A DNA stretch of 64,000 nt, from positions 1 through 64,000 of the forward strand of contig NZ_LOFH01000002.1 in NCBI RefSeq assembly GCF_001469215.1. The letters run 5' to 3'. The notes beneath the pieces were generated by a model that worked only from the letters and a program-made list of their open reading frames with translations, searched no databases and had not been told where the DNA came from. Source of the stretch: Pseudoalteromonas sp. H105 (GTDB taxonomy: Bacteria > Pseudomonadota > Gammaproteobacteria > Enterobacterales > Alteromonadaceae). The position numbers and the translations under genes are program-made. This document shows, in pieces, positions 26,405 through 35,629 of the stretch. The first letter of the stretch is position 1; every line of letters starts with the position of its first letter.

Positions 26405-26624
26405 TTTTATTTTCCTAAAAATAAATTAACTGCGTAGTGCACGATTCTTAGCGGTCAATTGTCCTGATTTTTAGTGGAATAGGAAGGACTCAACAAGATT
26501 CATAATTTCTTGTTCATAATTCAATTATATCAATGGTTTATTTGTTTTGAGTAAAATTACCTATTGTAATAAGTAATTAAAATTGTTCAAATAGCGATAT
26601 ATTCTATTTTGGATTGTTGAAGAT

Positions 26625-27518
26625 TTGAAAATTAAGCGGCTGTTTTTGTCTCACTCTACATTTATTACAGTTTTACTACTGTTTTTTGTGCTGCTTTGGT
26701 TTGTTAGCCAAGTGTTTGTGGCTAATCAACCTAAAACGCTTGAGCCATTAATAGAAACGTCGAGCCGTTGTTTTACATCTGCGTCGCAAAACAAAGCGCA
26801 ACTGATTGTGTATGCCACGTCGCAAAAAGTAGCTAAATCAATCATTAATAGTTTGTGCGAAGATGCTGTAGTCGCAAAGCAATATGGTGCAGTGCGTGGC
26901 TTTTGGGGGTATCGCACTGCTGACAGCATTGAGTTTGTAGGTAAAGGAATTGCAGACCTCATATTGGCGAAAAACAATATTATGGCTGCGTTTAAAGCTG
27001 AATCTACATATAACTATCAACCAATAGTCGGCTTTCCAAGCTATACCGCATTTTTTATTTCATCAAAAGAAAAGCCTAAAATCGAAAAACAGTATTTTTT
27101 AGATAAACGAATTGGTTTATTAGATTATCCAACCAGTCGGTCGGGTCATATTTTGCCCAAACAAACGTTTAAAGAGTTAGATATCAACTTAGAAAACCTA
27201 GACGTAACCTATGCCAGCTCCCACACTGAACTTAGGGACTTACTCGCAAATGGTGAAGTTGATATTATTGCCTCGTTTTGGAAAAAAACCGATCAACAAA
27301 GTTTTTCAAAAAACTACATTACCCCTATCAGCAGTAATATTATTGGTACGCGTTGGTATTTAAAAATGCAACACGAGAACACCGATCTGCTGTGCGCTAT
27401 TCAAACGCGTTTACTGGCATTGTCGCAATCACAAACGTCTTCTTACTTCAATCATGTTGAGCCTTACTGGCAATGTAGCGATTCTGGTGCTGATTTCTTA
27501 GGAGAAGATGATGATTAA
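26625..27518 (+). CDS. Periplasmic binding-protein-like protein, unknown role
   Basis: The product is 297 residues, starting at TTG 26625 because no in-frame ATG precedes the signal anchor. One N-terminal membrane segment (about 12-33) is followed by a domain that resembles phosphonate/phosphate-type (PhnD-like) solute-binding proteins: QLIVYATSQKVAKSII, GKGIADLILAKNN, GFPSYTAFFIS, and a second lobe with SSHTELRDLLANGEVDIIAS. Two C-terminal cysteines and an acidic tail GEDDD end it. It overlaps the next gene by 11 bases, so they form a pair. It may act as a sensor rather than in transport, since no permease is nearby. Confidence 0.6.
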   Translation: MKIKRLFLSHSTFITVLLLFFVLLWFVSQVFVANQPKTLEPLIETSSRCFTSASQNKAQLIVYATSQKVAKSIINSLCEDAVVAKQYGAVRGFWGYRTADSIEFVGKGIADLILAKNNIMAAFKAESTYNYQPIVGFPSYTAFFISSKEKPKIEKQYFLDKRIGLLDYPTSRSGHILPKQTFKELDINLENLDVTYASSHTELRDLLANGEVDIIASFWKKTDQQSFSKNYITPISSNIIGTRWYLKMQHENTDLLCAIQTRLLALSQSQTSSYFNHVEPYWQCSDSGADFLGEDDD

Positions 27519-28458
27519 CAGAGTTTGCCAAGTTGTAAGCGTGCTTGTTTTTGTGATCGCCATGGTGATAGTTAAAACGTCGACATACCTAGAGCAACAA
27601 CATAATATCGAAAATGATATCGCGCAAGCTGAAAGACGCATTGCGTTAGATTTACCTCGGTTGGATTTGTCTAATGCGTTTTTAAAACACTCAGGCAATA
27701 GTGCCGCGATTAAAGGTTATCTCACACGTTTAAATAAGGCATTAAACAGTGATGCAGTGACGGTAGAGGGGATTGGCGATACGATGATAGAAGCTGCATA
27801 TTTAAGTAATGAGCCGCTTATTATTCGTCAACTTGCAACCAGTGATGACAGCATTGGCATCACGTTTAGTATAAAGCATTCATTATGGCAGCTCGGTGAC
27901 TTAGTCAACGCATTCATTTTGGCTGTGTTTGCTTTGGCCTTTGGTTACTGGGCTGGGAGTATCAAACGCTCTAAAGTCTGCGCGATTAAAGCACTTAAGC
28001 AAGTAGACGAAACTCTCACTCCTGAGCCATTTAAGTTAGTGGTAGACCTAAATACCAAAACGCTGGGTAATACGCATAACACCTCGTTAGAGGTGTCGTT
28101 AGCCAATAAGCCGTTATGCTTTTATTTAGCGCTGATTGAATTTTGCAGCGAGCAACCTGATACGATTTTAAATCAAAACAAACATGTGCCAGATGAATTA
28201 ATAGACATAGCGAACAAATATTTTTACCGTTTAATTGAACTTGGGCATACGATCCGTAAACGCCCTAACTTTTCTAATAGCCTAGAAAAAACACTCAGTG
28301 AGATTCGTGCTGCGTTGGATGAGGTATTAGTTGAATACCCTGAGTTAAAAGAGGTTTATTACCCACCCAAAGCGCATGGAGAAGGGTCTCGTTCGCGTCT
28401 ACACAGTTACGGCCTGAGCCATATAAGCAGCGAGAGTATCGAAGTGATCGGCAAATAA
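27508..28458 (+). CDS. Two-helix membrane protein partnered with the binding-like protein
   Basis: Family not recognised. The 316 residues have a membrane helix at about 5-24, a periplasmic part of about 110 residues with a predicted helical stretch (ENDIAQAERRIALDLPRL), and a second helix at about 134-152. A cytoplasmic part of about 160 residues follows, containing VSLANKPLCFYLALIEFCSE, which has the look of a winged-helix or similar small regulatory fold. The topology is that of a membrane sensor. The 11-base overlap with the upstream gene suggests the two act together, the first sensing a ligand and this one passing the signal inward. That is inference from topology. Confidence 0.55.
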   Translation: MMINRVCQVVSVLVFVIAMVIVKTSTYLEQQHNIENDIAQAERRIALDLPRLDLSNAFLKHSGNSAAIKGYLTRLNKALNSDAVTVEGIGDTMIEAAYLSNEPLIIRQLATSDDSIGITFSIKHSLWQLGDLVNAFILAVFALAFGYWAGSIKRSKVCAIKALKQVDETLTPEPFKLVVDLNTKTLGNTHNTSLEVSLANKPLCFYLALIEFCSEQPDTILNQNKHVPDELIDIANKYFYRLIELGHTIRKRPNFSNSLEKTLSEIRAALDEVLVEYPELKEVYYPPKAHGEGSRSRLHSYGLSHISSESIEVIGK

Positions 28459-28655
28459 CTTAGCCAGATATCTCAACACAAGCAGGTTTTAACGTTCACC
28501 TCGTGTAATAACCTGAAATGTAGAATTTATACCGTGGTACTTTGCTTTATGAGTTTTGAGGCTAGCTATCAAAAAGGAATAACAGAATGCCATGGTAGCA
28601 ATTTATCAAACGTGTAAACTCAGTTTAGGTTAAACAGGCTTGAAACAGGTTGTGT

Positions 28656-28686
28656 CAGCACGGAGGTTAATAGAACTTCCGTGCTG
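28656..28686 (-). terminator. Hairpin downstream of ushA
   Basis: 28656-28668 pairs with 28674-28686 over 13 positions with one G-U type mismatch and a 5-nt loop, just past the ushA stop. No strong T-run. The rest of 28459-28704 shows no gene. Confidence 0.6.
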
Positions 28687-28704
28687 TAAACTGTTTGCTT
28701 AAAG

Positions 28705-30339
28705 TTACTCAGGTGCAAACGCTGCTGCATTGACAGGGCTATTTTCTATAAAGAAGCGCTTTAATGCTTGGGCATCGGTTTCGTCAGTGCTAACAAACCC
28801 TTTACGGTCTGTGAGTGTTGGGTATCCATCACCACCAGAGGCGTTATAACTATTAATGCTCATTCGGTAGGTCGTATTTAAATCCAATGGTTTGTTATTA
28901 ATAAGTACACTAACCAGTTTGCCGTTTTCACGTTTGAAGCTTAGTTTATGGTATTGCATATAGGCACCCGCATCAGGTGGAAAGCGTGTTACAACCTCTA
29001 AGTAATCCCATAAATCTTGGCCTTGCCAGTCCATGTAAGTAATGCGATTTTTAAAAGGGTGAACTTTTAAAATATCCTTGTAGCTTACTTCACCTGCAGC
29101 AATGCTGTCGCGAATACCACCGCCACTGATTAGGCCAAAGTCTGCACCAACCGTACTCATTTGGGCTGCAATAATAACGCGCGCAAGGTTAGTTTGTTCA
29201 TAGCGTACTTTATTACGATCACCTTCTAATTTTGCATCAACAAAGCCGATTTTGCCTTCAATTTGTTTCGCGCCTTTGGCTTGGTAGTCAGCTAAGAATG
29301 ATTCTAGCTCAGGATTTGGGGTAATGTACTTTGCAGCCAAAACGGGTTTTGTCGTGCCGTCAGCTTGCGGTTGTGCTATGTATAAATTGACAGGAAGTAA
29401 TTTATAATCAATTAATGTTAGTTGCCCGTCTTGCAGTTTAAATTCAGCTTTACCCACATACTTACCCCACTCGTGCGCTTGCATGATCCAGGTGCCATTT
29501 TGTTGATCCGGTTTACATGTTTTACCAGGACCGAATTCATCATCACTGATGTTTTTAGCTTTCATACAGATAGGTTCTTGAGAGTGGCCACCTATGATCA
29601 TATCAAGTGTATTATTTGGCAGTGAACGGGCAAGTGTAACATCCCCGGGGGCATTAATACCAAATGCAGCATCGACAAAGTGCCCCATATGCGTTACAGC
29701 TATAGTAATGTCTGGTTGATATTGCTTTTTAATCTTGTCAACTAATGCATTGGTTACGTCTATTGGTTCTCTAAACTCTAAGCCACCAATATATTGCGGG
29801 TTACCAATTTTTGCTGTGTCGGTAGTGGTTAAGCCAATTACTGCAATTTTAAGCCCTTGCTTATTAAATACCTTGTAGGCTTGAAACGCATTTTTACCGG
29901 TTTCTTTATCAAAAATGTTTGCAGACAGTAATGGGAAGTTAGCCCATTGCTGTTGTTTTTTTAATACGCTTAATGGATTGTCAAACTCATGGTTTCCCAA
30001 TGCCATGGCATCATAGCCGATCAACGACATCCCTTTAAAGTCGGGTTCAGCAAACTGTAAATCAGACTCAGGGATACCGGTATTAATATCCCCACCAGAC
30101 AGCAGCAAAACTGCATGACCTTGTTTTTGCGCATCATTACGCAATTGATCAATTAACGTTTTACGTGCAGCCATACCATACTCGCCTTTTTCATTGTGCC
30201 AAAAGCGACCATGATTATCATTGGTATGTAAGACGGTTAAATAGCGAGCTTCATTTGAAGAGGGTGATTCGAGTGAGGTGTTGTTATTACTACAAGCAGT
30301 AACACTTAATAGTAAGAGAAAACTAATCATTACGCGCAT
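28705..30339 (-). CDS. ushA: UDP-sugar hydrolase / 5'-nucleotidase, lipoprotein
   Basis: UshA strips phosphate from extracellular nucleotides and splits UDP-sugars. The 544-residue length and sequence run parallel to E. coli UshA: HTNDNHGRFWHNEKGEYG, LLLSGGDINTGIPESDLQ, MALGNHEFDNPLSVL, VTHMGH, IIGGHSQEPIC, CKPDQQNGTW and, in the nucleotide-binding C-terminal domain, SGGGIRDSI and NASGGDGYP. Unlike the E. coli enzyme it has a lipobox (LLSVTAC, Cys16), so it is probably membrane-anchored in the periplasm or at the surface. It fits functionally with the S1/P1 nuclease gene nearby. Confidence 0.93.
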   Translation of the reverse strand: MRVMISFLLLLSVTACSNNNTSLESPSSNEARYLTVLHTNDNHGRFWHNEKGEYGMAARKTLIDQLRNDAQKQGHAVLLLSGGDINTGIPESDLQFAEPDFKGMSLIGYDAMALGNHEFDNPLSVLKKQQQWANFPLLSANIFDKETGKNAFQAYKVFNKQGLKIAVIGLTTTDTAKIGNPQYIGGLEFREPIDVTNALVDKIKKQYQPDITIAVTHMGHFVDAAFGINAPGDVTLARSLPNNTLDMIIGGHSQEPICMKAKNISDDEFGPGKTCKPDQQNGTWIMQAHEWGKYVGKAEFKLQDGQLTLIDYKLLPVNLYIAQPQADGTTKPVLAAKYITPNPELESFLADYQAKGAKQIEGKIGFVDAKLEGDRNKVRYEQTNLARVIIAAQMSTVGADFGLISGGGIRDSIAAGEVSYKDILKVHPFKNRITYMDWQGQDLWDYLEVVTRFPPDAGAYMQYHKLSFKRENGKLVSVLINNKPLDLNTTYRMSINSYNASGGDGYPTLTDRKGFVSTDETDAQALKRFFIENSPVNAAAFAPE

Positions 30340-30426
30340 AATGTGACCCGTGTTGTCAGATGCTGTTCATTAAACGCGTAGTTTAAACTAAATTTATGAC
30401 TAAATAACGTATGCAACGCTACTTTT

Positions 30427-30609
30427 TTAGTTTTCAGCCTCTAATTGTCCCGTGGCTGCTAACTGTCTGCGGTTTAGTTCTTGTTCAGCGAGCGCTGATT
30501 TTTCATGATTATTGCCCACCATCCAATTTAAAAAGCTAGCCGGGAGCTTTGTATACGATTGACCTTGATGTAATCCAAAGTCACAAATAGGCTCATTGCT
30601 TTGTGCCAT
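30427..30609 (-). CDS. Small DUF3820-like protein
   Basis: A 60-residue protein with the pattern CDFGLHQGQSYTKLP followed by FLNWMVGN, matching small proteins of the DUF3820 / 'quorum-sensing-regulated virulence factor' type, in which FGxHxGxxxxxLPxxYLxW is conserved. The tail is rich in Glu, Gln and Arg. It is the first gene upstream of ushA on the same strand, about 90 bp away. Role unknown. Confidence 0.65.
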   Translation of the reverse strand: MAQSNEPICDFGLHQGQSYTKLPASFLNWMVGNNHEKSALAEQELNRRQLAATGQLEAEN

Positions 30610-30873
30610 GACGGTTTATCCTGTTGTGTATTTTTTGTTGTCGCGGTCATCGTAACAAATAAAAACGATAAAATTGAGATCATTTAGTTTTAAGCAGCAT
30701 TTTTCTATAACGTCAACGAATAAAGAACAGGGTGTAATTAAATGTAACGAGTATGTAATCGCTGCGGTGTGTTTTGTATTATTCGTGGTTTATTGCTCGT
30801 AATTGGCGAGGTGTTTGTATACTATTTTCATTAAATTTACATTAGAACAACACCCTAACTGGAAATAATAACA

Positions 30874-31614
30874 ATGAAAAAGATGATATTAGCTGGGCTT
30901 TTAGCGGTAACAACATTTGCTAGCAGCGCGACTGTTGTTGAAATGCAAACCTCTCAAGGCACGATCACGATTAACTTATTTGACAAACGTACACCAAAAA
31001 CAGTTGAAAACTTTTTGAATTATGTAAGTAACGATGCGTATAACAATACGGTTATTCATCGTTCAGTTAATAACTTTGTGATTCAAGGTGGCGGGTTTAC
31101 TTATGACGATGAGTTTAAAGCTATAGAAACAGCTGAGGCAGTCACCAATGAACCTGTTTTATCAAATGTAAAAGGCACTATCGCTATGGCAAAGTTGGGC
31201 AGTGACGCAAACAGTGCCACCAGCCAATGGTTTTTTAATTTAAAAGACAACAGCGAAAATTTAGATAATCAAAATGGTGGTTTTACTGTATTTGGCCAAA
31301 TTACGGCAGATAGCTATGATGTAATTGATGCAATTCGTGAACTAACACATTGCGGTGAAATACCTGTTGTTGGCATCACTACTGAGCAGTGTGCAGATCC
31401 TGATACTGTTATTACTTCTGCTAATTTGGTATCGATTAACAATGTTGTTGTTTTGGATGATGATCCAAACTCGTCAATTAATTTGTCACCTAAAGAAAGT
31501 ACCAATGGTGATGGTTCAAATGTGAACCCTGATAAAAGTAGTTCTGGTGGCGCTATTGGCTGGTTTGTACTGCCATTGGCGTTATTAGGTTTTAAACGCC
31601 GCCGTACTGCTTAA
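30874..31614 (+). CDS. Cyclophilin-type peptidyl-prolyl isomerase with GlyGly-CTERM tail
   Basis: This folding catalyst has a signal peptide (MKKMILAGLLAVTTFASSA). The cyclophilin domain (about 20-190) shows QTSQGTITINLFDKRTPKTV, NFVIQGGGF, and TSQWFFNLKDN. Beyond the usual end is an Asn/Ser-rich linker and a C-terminal SSSGGAIGWFVLPLALLGFKRRR. That tail is a GlyGly-CTERM signal: glycines, one membrane helix and basic residues. In related bacteria such tails are cut by rhombosortase on proteins sent through type II secretion. The enzyme is thus likely surface-exposed or released. SD-like GGAAATAATAAC precedes the ATG. Confidence 0.88.
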   Translation: MKKMILAGLLAVTTFASSATVVEMQTSQGTITINLFDKRTPKTVENFLNYVSNDAYNNTVIHRSVNNFVIQGGGFTYDDEFKAIETAEAVTNEPVLSNVKGTIAMAKLGSDANSATSQWFFNLKDNSENLDNQNGGFTVFGQITADSYDVIDAIRELTHCGEIPVVGITTEQCADPDTVITSANLVSINNVVVLDDDPNSSINLSPKESTNGDGSNVNPDKSSSGGAIGWFVLPLALLGFKRRRTA

Positions 31615-31620
31615 GTATGT

Positions 31621-31654
31621 TAAAAGTGCTATCAACTGTTTGATAGCACTTTTA
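31621..31654. terminator. Bidirectional terminator after the cyclophilin gene
   Basis: A perfect 15-bp stem (31621-31635 with 31640-31654) and a 4-nt loop between convergent genes, with A-rich and T-rich ends. Confidence 0.9.
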
Positions 31655-31664
31655 ATACGTTTAC

Positions 31665-32084
31665 TTAAACGCCAAATATGCGCAAGATGATGAGTACCCA
31701 TAAGGCCAAAATTAATAAGCAACCCGTTAAAAAACTGTAATAACGAGGTTTTACTTTATTTGAGCCGATATGAATCAGCGTGTGAACTATTCTTGATACT
31801 ACAAAGCCCCATGCAACTGCCGTGAATAGTGTGCCTACTGCGCTCATTTGCATTGCTGCTAAGCAGGCAACAAAGAAAAACATCGGCATTTCAAACTGAT
31901 TTATAAAATTCCTATCAGCAACCCTTACTTTGTCACCAGCGTGTTCGAGCTTCATAGTGGCAAAATCTGACATTGAGATTGTTCGGTTTTTTGCAGCGGT
32001 GAAACGGCGACGCCCCATGATAATCATGACGCTAAAAGTGAGTAAGATTTGTGCAAACATCGCCAATAACAAATACTTATCCAT
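31665..32084 (-). CDS. MAPEG-family membrane protein
   Basis: A 139-residue protein with four membrane helices, of the MAPEG family (membrane-associated proteins in eicosanoid and glutathione metabolism). The diagnostic parts are RNFINQFEMPMFFFVACL and SRIVHTLIHIGSNKVKPRY. Bacterial members are often assumed to be glutathione-linked detoxifying enzymes, but specific activity cannot be read from sequence. It is convergent with the cyclophilin gene and divergent from the M16 protease gene. Confidence 0.85.
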   Translation of the reverse strand: MDKYLLLAMFAQILLTFSVMIIMGRRRFTAAKNRTISMSDFATMKLEHAGDKVRVADRNFINQFEMPMFFFVACLAAMQMSAVGTLFTAVAWGFVVSRIVHTLIHIGSNKVKPRYYSFLTGCLLILALWVLIILRIFGV

Positions 32085-32255
32085 TGTGTGTCCCTTTTAT
32101 TATTTACTTTACTGAGTGTTTTAAAACTTACCCAGACTACCAGTTTGTTTTTACAATTTACAATGTGTTACAAAGTAAATAGGAAAATGATTGCATGCAT
32201 TTTGATATTTACCGATCATTCAAACAATCAATAAAGTGATGGATTAGCTCTTACT

Positions 32256-35138
32256 ATGAAAAAGATTATCACCCTAAGTGCAATAGCGCTTGCTGTTTTA
32301 TCAGGTTGCGGTACAACGACAACACCACCCGCTCAACAAAATACGGCATTATTATCAGATACCTTAGTAATAAGCCCAAATGACAATCGCGAATACAAAA
32401 CACTTAAATTAGCGAATGAGATTGAAGTAATTTTAGTGTCTGATCCTAGCGCAGAAAAGTCAGCAGCGGCGCTGAGTGTAGGGGTTGGCTTACTGCACGA
32501 CCCAATGACCCAGCAAGGTATGGCACATTATTTAGAACATATGTTGTTCTTAGGCACTGAGCGCTACCCAGACACGAAAGGGTATTCTGATTTCATGACT
32601 AAAAATGGTGGCGCGCATAACGCGTATACGTGGCTTGATATCACTAATTACATGTTTAAAGTAAATAATGATGCTTACGATGAAGCCCTTGACCGTTTTG
32701 CTGACTTCTTTAAATCACCAAAACTATACCCAGAATACACAGATAAAGAAAAAAACGCCGTGAATGCTGAGTGGTCAATGCGCCGCGAAATGGACTTCTT
32801 TGGCCAATTTAAACTTGCACGTAAAATGATGGGTGATCACCCAGCTAACCGCTTTTTAATCGGTAACCTTGAAACGCTCGGTGATAAAGAAGGCAGTTCT
32901 CTGCACAAAGAAACCGTTGATTTTTACAACACATATTATTCTTCAAATATTATGAAAGTGGCCATGATCTCAAACTTACCGTTGAGTGAAATGGAAGCAA
33001 AAGCGCAAAAGTACTTTGCTGATATTGAAGATAAGAAAATCGAAAAGCCAACAGTCACTACTAAGCTCGACTTTGATAATGTTGGTGGTAAACGTGTGCA
33101 TTATGCACCAAACGAAGACGTAAAGCAGCTTCAGCTTGATTTTACTATTACCGATAACAGCGATGAGTTTGCGGTTAAACCAAACCGTTTTGTATCGTAT
33201 TTATTAAGTAATGAAATGCAAGGTAGCCCTGCACAAATATTGCGTGATAAAGGCTGGGTATCACAATTATCGGCCAATACATCGCCAACACATTATGGTA
33301 ACTACGGCACCTTAACGGTTGATATTCAGCTAACAGATGAAGGCATGAAAAACCGCGAAACAATCGTGGCGACGATTATGCAATACATCGACCTTATCAA
33401 AAAAGAAGGGGTTGATAGCAAATACTTTAATGAAATTCGTACATCATTAAATAACCAGTTTCAGTTCTTGGAAAAAGGCGATGAGTTTGGTTATGTCAGT
33501 AACTTAGCTGGTAGTATGCAAGCGTACCCAATTAATCATGCTATTAACGCGCCATACCATTATGCGAAGTTTGATGCTGCTGCTATCAATAATGTGCTTA
33601 AGCAATTAAATGCAGACACACTGCGAGTTTGGTATACCTCTAAGCAAGAAGAAACCGATTCAAAATTACATTTTTACGATGGTAAATATCGCATTGAAGA
33701 CATTAGCGATGAAGAAATTGCCAGCTGGGATAAGCCAAGTGATTTTTCACTTGCACTGCCAACGGTAAACCGTTTATTACCAGAAAGCTTTGCTATTAAA
33801 ACAGCCCAGTTTGATGAGCAAAAGAACCCAGAATTGGTCTATGACAAGCAAGGCGTAAAAGTATGGCGCCAAGCAAGTCAAAATTTTGCGGAGCAGCCTA
33901 AAGGTTTAGTTGAAATATACGTTAATACACCGGATGCGCTGGATGATATAAAAGCCAAAGTATTGTATTCAGTGTGGGCAGATTTATACAACTTACAACA
34001 GAGTAAACTCAGCACAGAAGCGGCTGTTGCCGGTATGAGTGTGAGCCTTCAATCAAGTAATGGCTTAATTTTGTCATTGAGTGGTTTTACGGATAAGCAA
34101 GATGTTTTGCTGGCACAAGCGCTTGAATCAATTAATGTGCAAACGACTGAGCAAGGTTTAGCCCAAGCACTTGACCGCTATCAGCGTGATTTACTTAATA
34201 AACAAAAGCAATTCCCTTTTTATCAAGCGTTTGACGAGTATTCAAACCTGATTAGAACGGGTAGCTTCGATACGGATGCGTTAATAGACACAGCTCAAGC
34301 CATCACACTGGCTGATTTTGAACAAGTGAAACAACGTACATTTAGCAATAACGAACTGCGAGTCTTTACGTTTGGTAACTACAATCAGCAAGACGTTGAA
34401 GCCATTGCAAAAGAACTAACCGATGTTTTACCTAAAAACCACCAATCTACAGCTTTTGCGCGTAGTAAAGCATGGTTACCACAAGTAGGTGAAACTATCG
34501 TATTGCAAAAAGACATTGATGTTGCGGATGTTGCGATTATCGATATGACCGTTCACCCAGTAGCAGGGTATAAGCAAAAAGCGCAAGCACAAGTATTGCG
34601 TGATCACTTTAGAACCATCGCGTTTGATAAAATGCGTACCGAAGAGCAACTTGCTTATGCCGTAGGCGCACTGGCTCGACCAATTGAAGATTACTCTGCA
34701 ATTGGCCTGTTTATACAAACACCAGTGAAAGGCCCGAAAGAAATGCAAGCGCGCTTTGATGAGTTTAAAAAGCAATACGCTGTGGAGCTTGAGAATATGA
34801 GTGAAGAAACATTCGCTCAGCTTAAAAATGCCACGCTTGTATCACTTAAAGAGCAACCTAAAAACTTAAGTGATGAAATGGGCCCGTTGATTGGCGATTG
34901 GTACCGTGAAAACTTTGATTTTGACTCAAAAGCAAAGCTAATCACAGAAGTCGAAAAAGTAACGCTGGCGGATATTAAAGACTACTACAAGCAAACAATG
35001 CTAAACCCACACGCTGCGCGAATGAATGTGCAACTTCGTGGTAGCAAATTTGCGGATAAGCCATTTGCTGATTTACCAGAGCAAATAAAAGTCACAGACT
35101 TACAAGCACACTTTAATGGTATTAAATTACAAAAGTGA
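32256..35138 (+). CDS. M16 (pitrilysin/insulinase) metalloprotease lipoprotein
   Basis: A 960-residue zinc protease with a lipobox (AVLSGC, Cys18). The inverted zinc motif is His91-Tyr-Leu-Glu-His95 (HYLEH), and a downstream KNAVNAEWSM supplies the third ligand glutamate. The four-domain length is that of pitrilysin, with the C-terminal half containing RDHFRTIAFDKMRTEEQLAY typical of the family's substrate-capturing half. It should degrade peptides in the periplasm or at the outer membrane. It stands alone with its own terminator. Confidence 0.9.
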   Translation: MKKIITLSAIALAVLSGCGTTTTPPAQQNTALLSDTLVISPNDNREYKTLKLANEIEVILVSDPSAEKSAAALSVGVGLLHDPMTQQGMAHYLEHMLFLGTERYPDTKGYSDFMTKNGGAHNAYTWLDITNYMFKVNNDAYDEALDRFADFFKSPKLYPEYTDKEKNAVNAEWSMRREMDFFGQFKLARKMMGDHPANRFLIGNLETLGDKEGSSLHKETVDFYNTYYSSNIMKVAMISNLPLSEMEAKAQKYFADIEDKKIEKPTVTTKLDFDNVGGKRVHYAPNEDVKQLQLDFTITDNSDEFAVKPNRFVSYLLSNEMQGSPAQILRDKGWVSQLSANTSPTHYGNYGTLTVDIQLTDEGMKNRETIVATIMQYIDLIKKEGVDSKYFNEIRTSLNNQFQFLEKGDEFGYVSNLAGSMQAYPINHAINAPYHYAKFDAAAINNVLKQLNADTLRVWYTSKQEETDSKLHFYDGKYRIEDISDEEIASWDKPSDFSLALPTVNRLLPESFAIKTAQFDEQKNPELVYDKQGVKVWRQASQNFAEQPKGLVEIYVNTPDALDDIKAKVLYSVWADLYNLQQSKLSTEAAVAGMSVSLQSSNGLILSLSGFTDKQDVLLAQALESINVQTTEQGLAQALDRYQRDLLNKQKQFPFYQAFDEYSNLIRTGSFDTDALIDTAQAITLADFEQVKQRTFSNNELRVFTFGNYNQQDVEAIAKELTDVLPKNHQSTAFARSKAWLPQVGETIVLQKDIDVADVAIIDMTVHPVAGYKQKAQAQVLRDHFRTIAFDKMRTEEQLAYAVGALARPIEDYSAIGLFIQTPVKGPKEMQARFDEFKKQYAVELENMSEETFAQLKNATLVSLKEQPKNLSDEMGPLIGDWYRENFDFDSKAKLITEVEKVTLADIKDYYKQTMLNPHAARMNVQLRGSKFADKPFADLPEQIKVTDLQAHFNGIKLQK

Positions 35139-35186
35139 TTTGGCGAGAAGGTAAAAGCTTCTGATTAACAGAGGCATAAAATGAAT

Positions 35187-35216
35187 AAAAGCCTGAGCAA
35201 AACTGCTCAGGCTTTT
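35187..35216 (+). terminator. Intrinsic terminator of the M16 protease gene
   Basis: AAAAGCCTGAGC (35187-35198) pairs perfectly with GCTCAGGCTTTT (35205-35216), followed by further T residues. Confidence 0.92.
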
Positions 35217-35233
35217 TTATATACCAGATGAGA

Positions 35234-35368
35234 CTAAGTGACAATCAAAGTTGAAATGACAGGCAGGTCATTATTACAACGCTTAGCTGCAAGCGTTTCA
35301 CCTTGCTCATTAATGATAGCGATAACACTGTTATTTGAATGAAAGTCAATTTGGCCATATAGTTTCAA
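35234..35368 (-). pseudogene. IS110-family transposase, N-terminal remnant
   Basis: On the minus strand this stretch reads LKLYGQIDFHSNNSVIAIIN, then EQGETLAAKRCNNDLPVI and a stop. It matches the very start of IS110-family transposases, where the YGxIDLHSNNSV segment carries the first catalytic Asp. Only about 45 codons remain; nothing resembling the middle or end follows. The remainder of the 35139-35629 gap shows no gene. Confidence 0.65.
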
Positions 35369-35629
35369 ACTAAGCACCACGAGATGCGGTTTATGTTTTG
35401 GTCAACACAACTGTATAGAAAAACGCGAGGGGCTTGCCATATGATTACCAAGTACTCCTTATTGCTTTTATGTATTTAGGTGAATAATAGAAATGATGCG
35501 ATCAAGATGAGGAGATATGTGTTGAATTAAAAGCGGTGTAATTCAAAAAGGTGTGTAAGCGAGTATACGTTGCGCATTTACGTGTCTATTTCATGGCAGG
35601 GTAACTTACTTGTTGACGTTATTTATACA

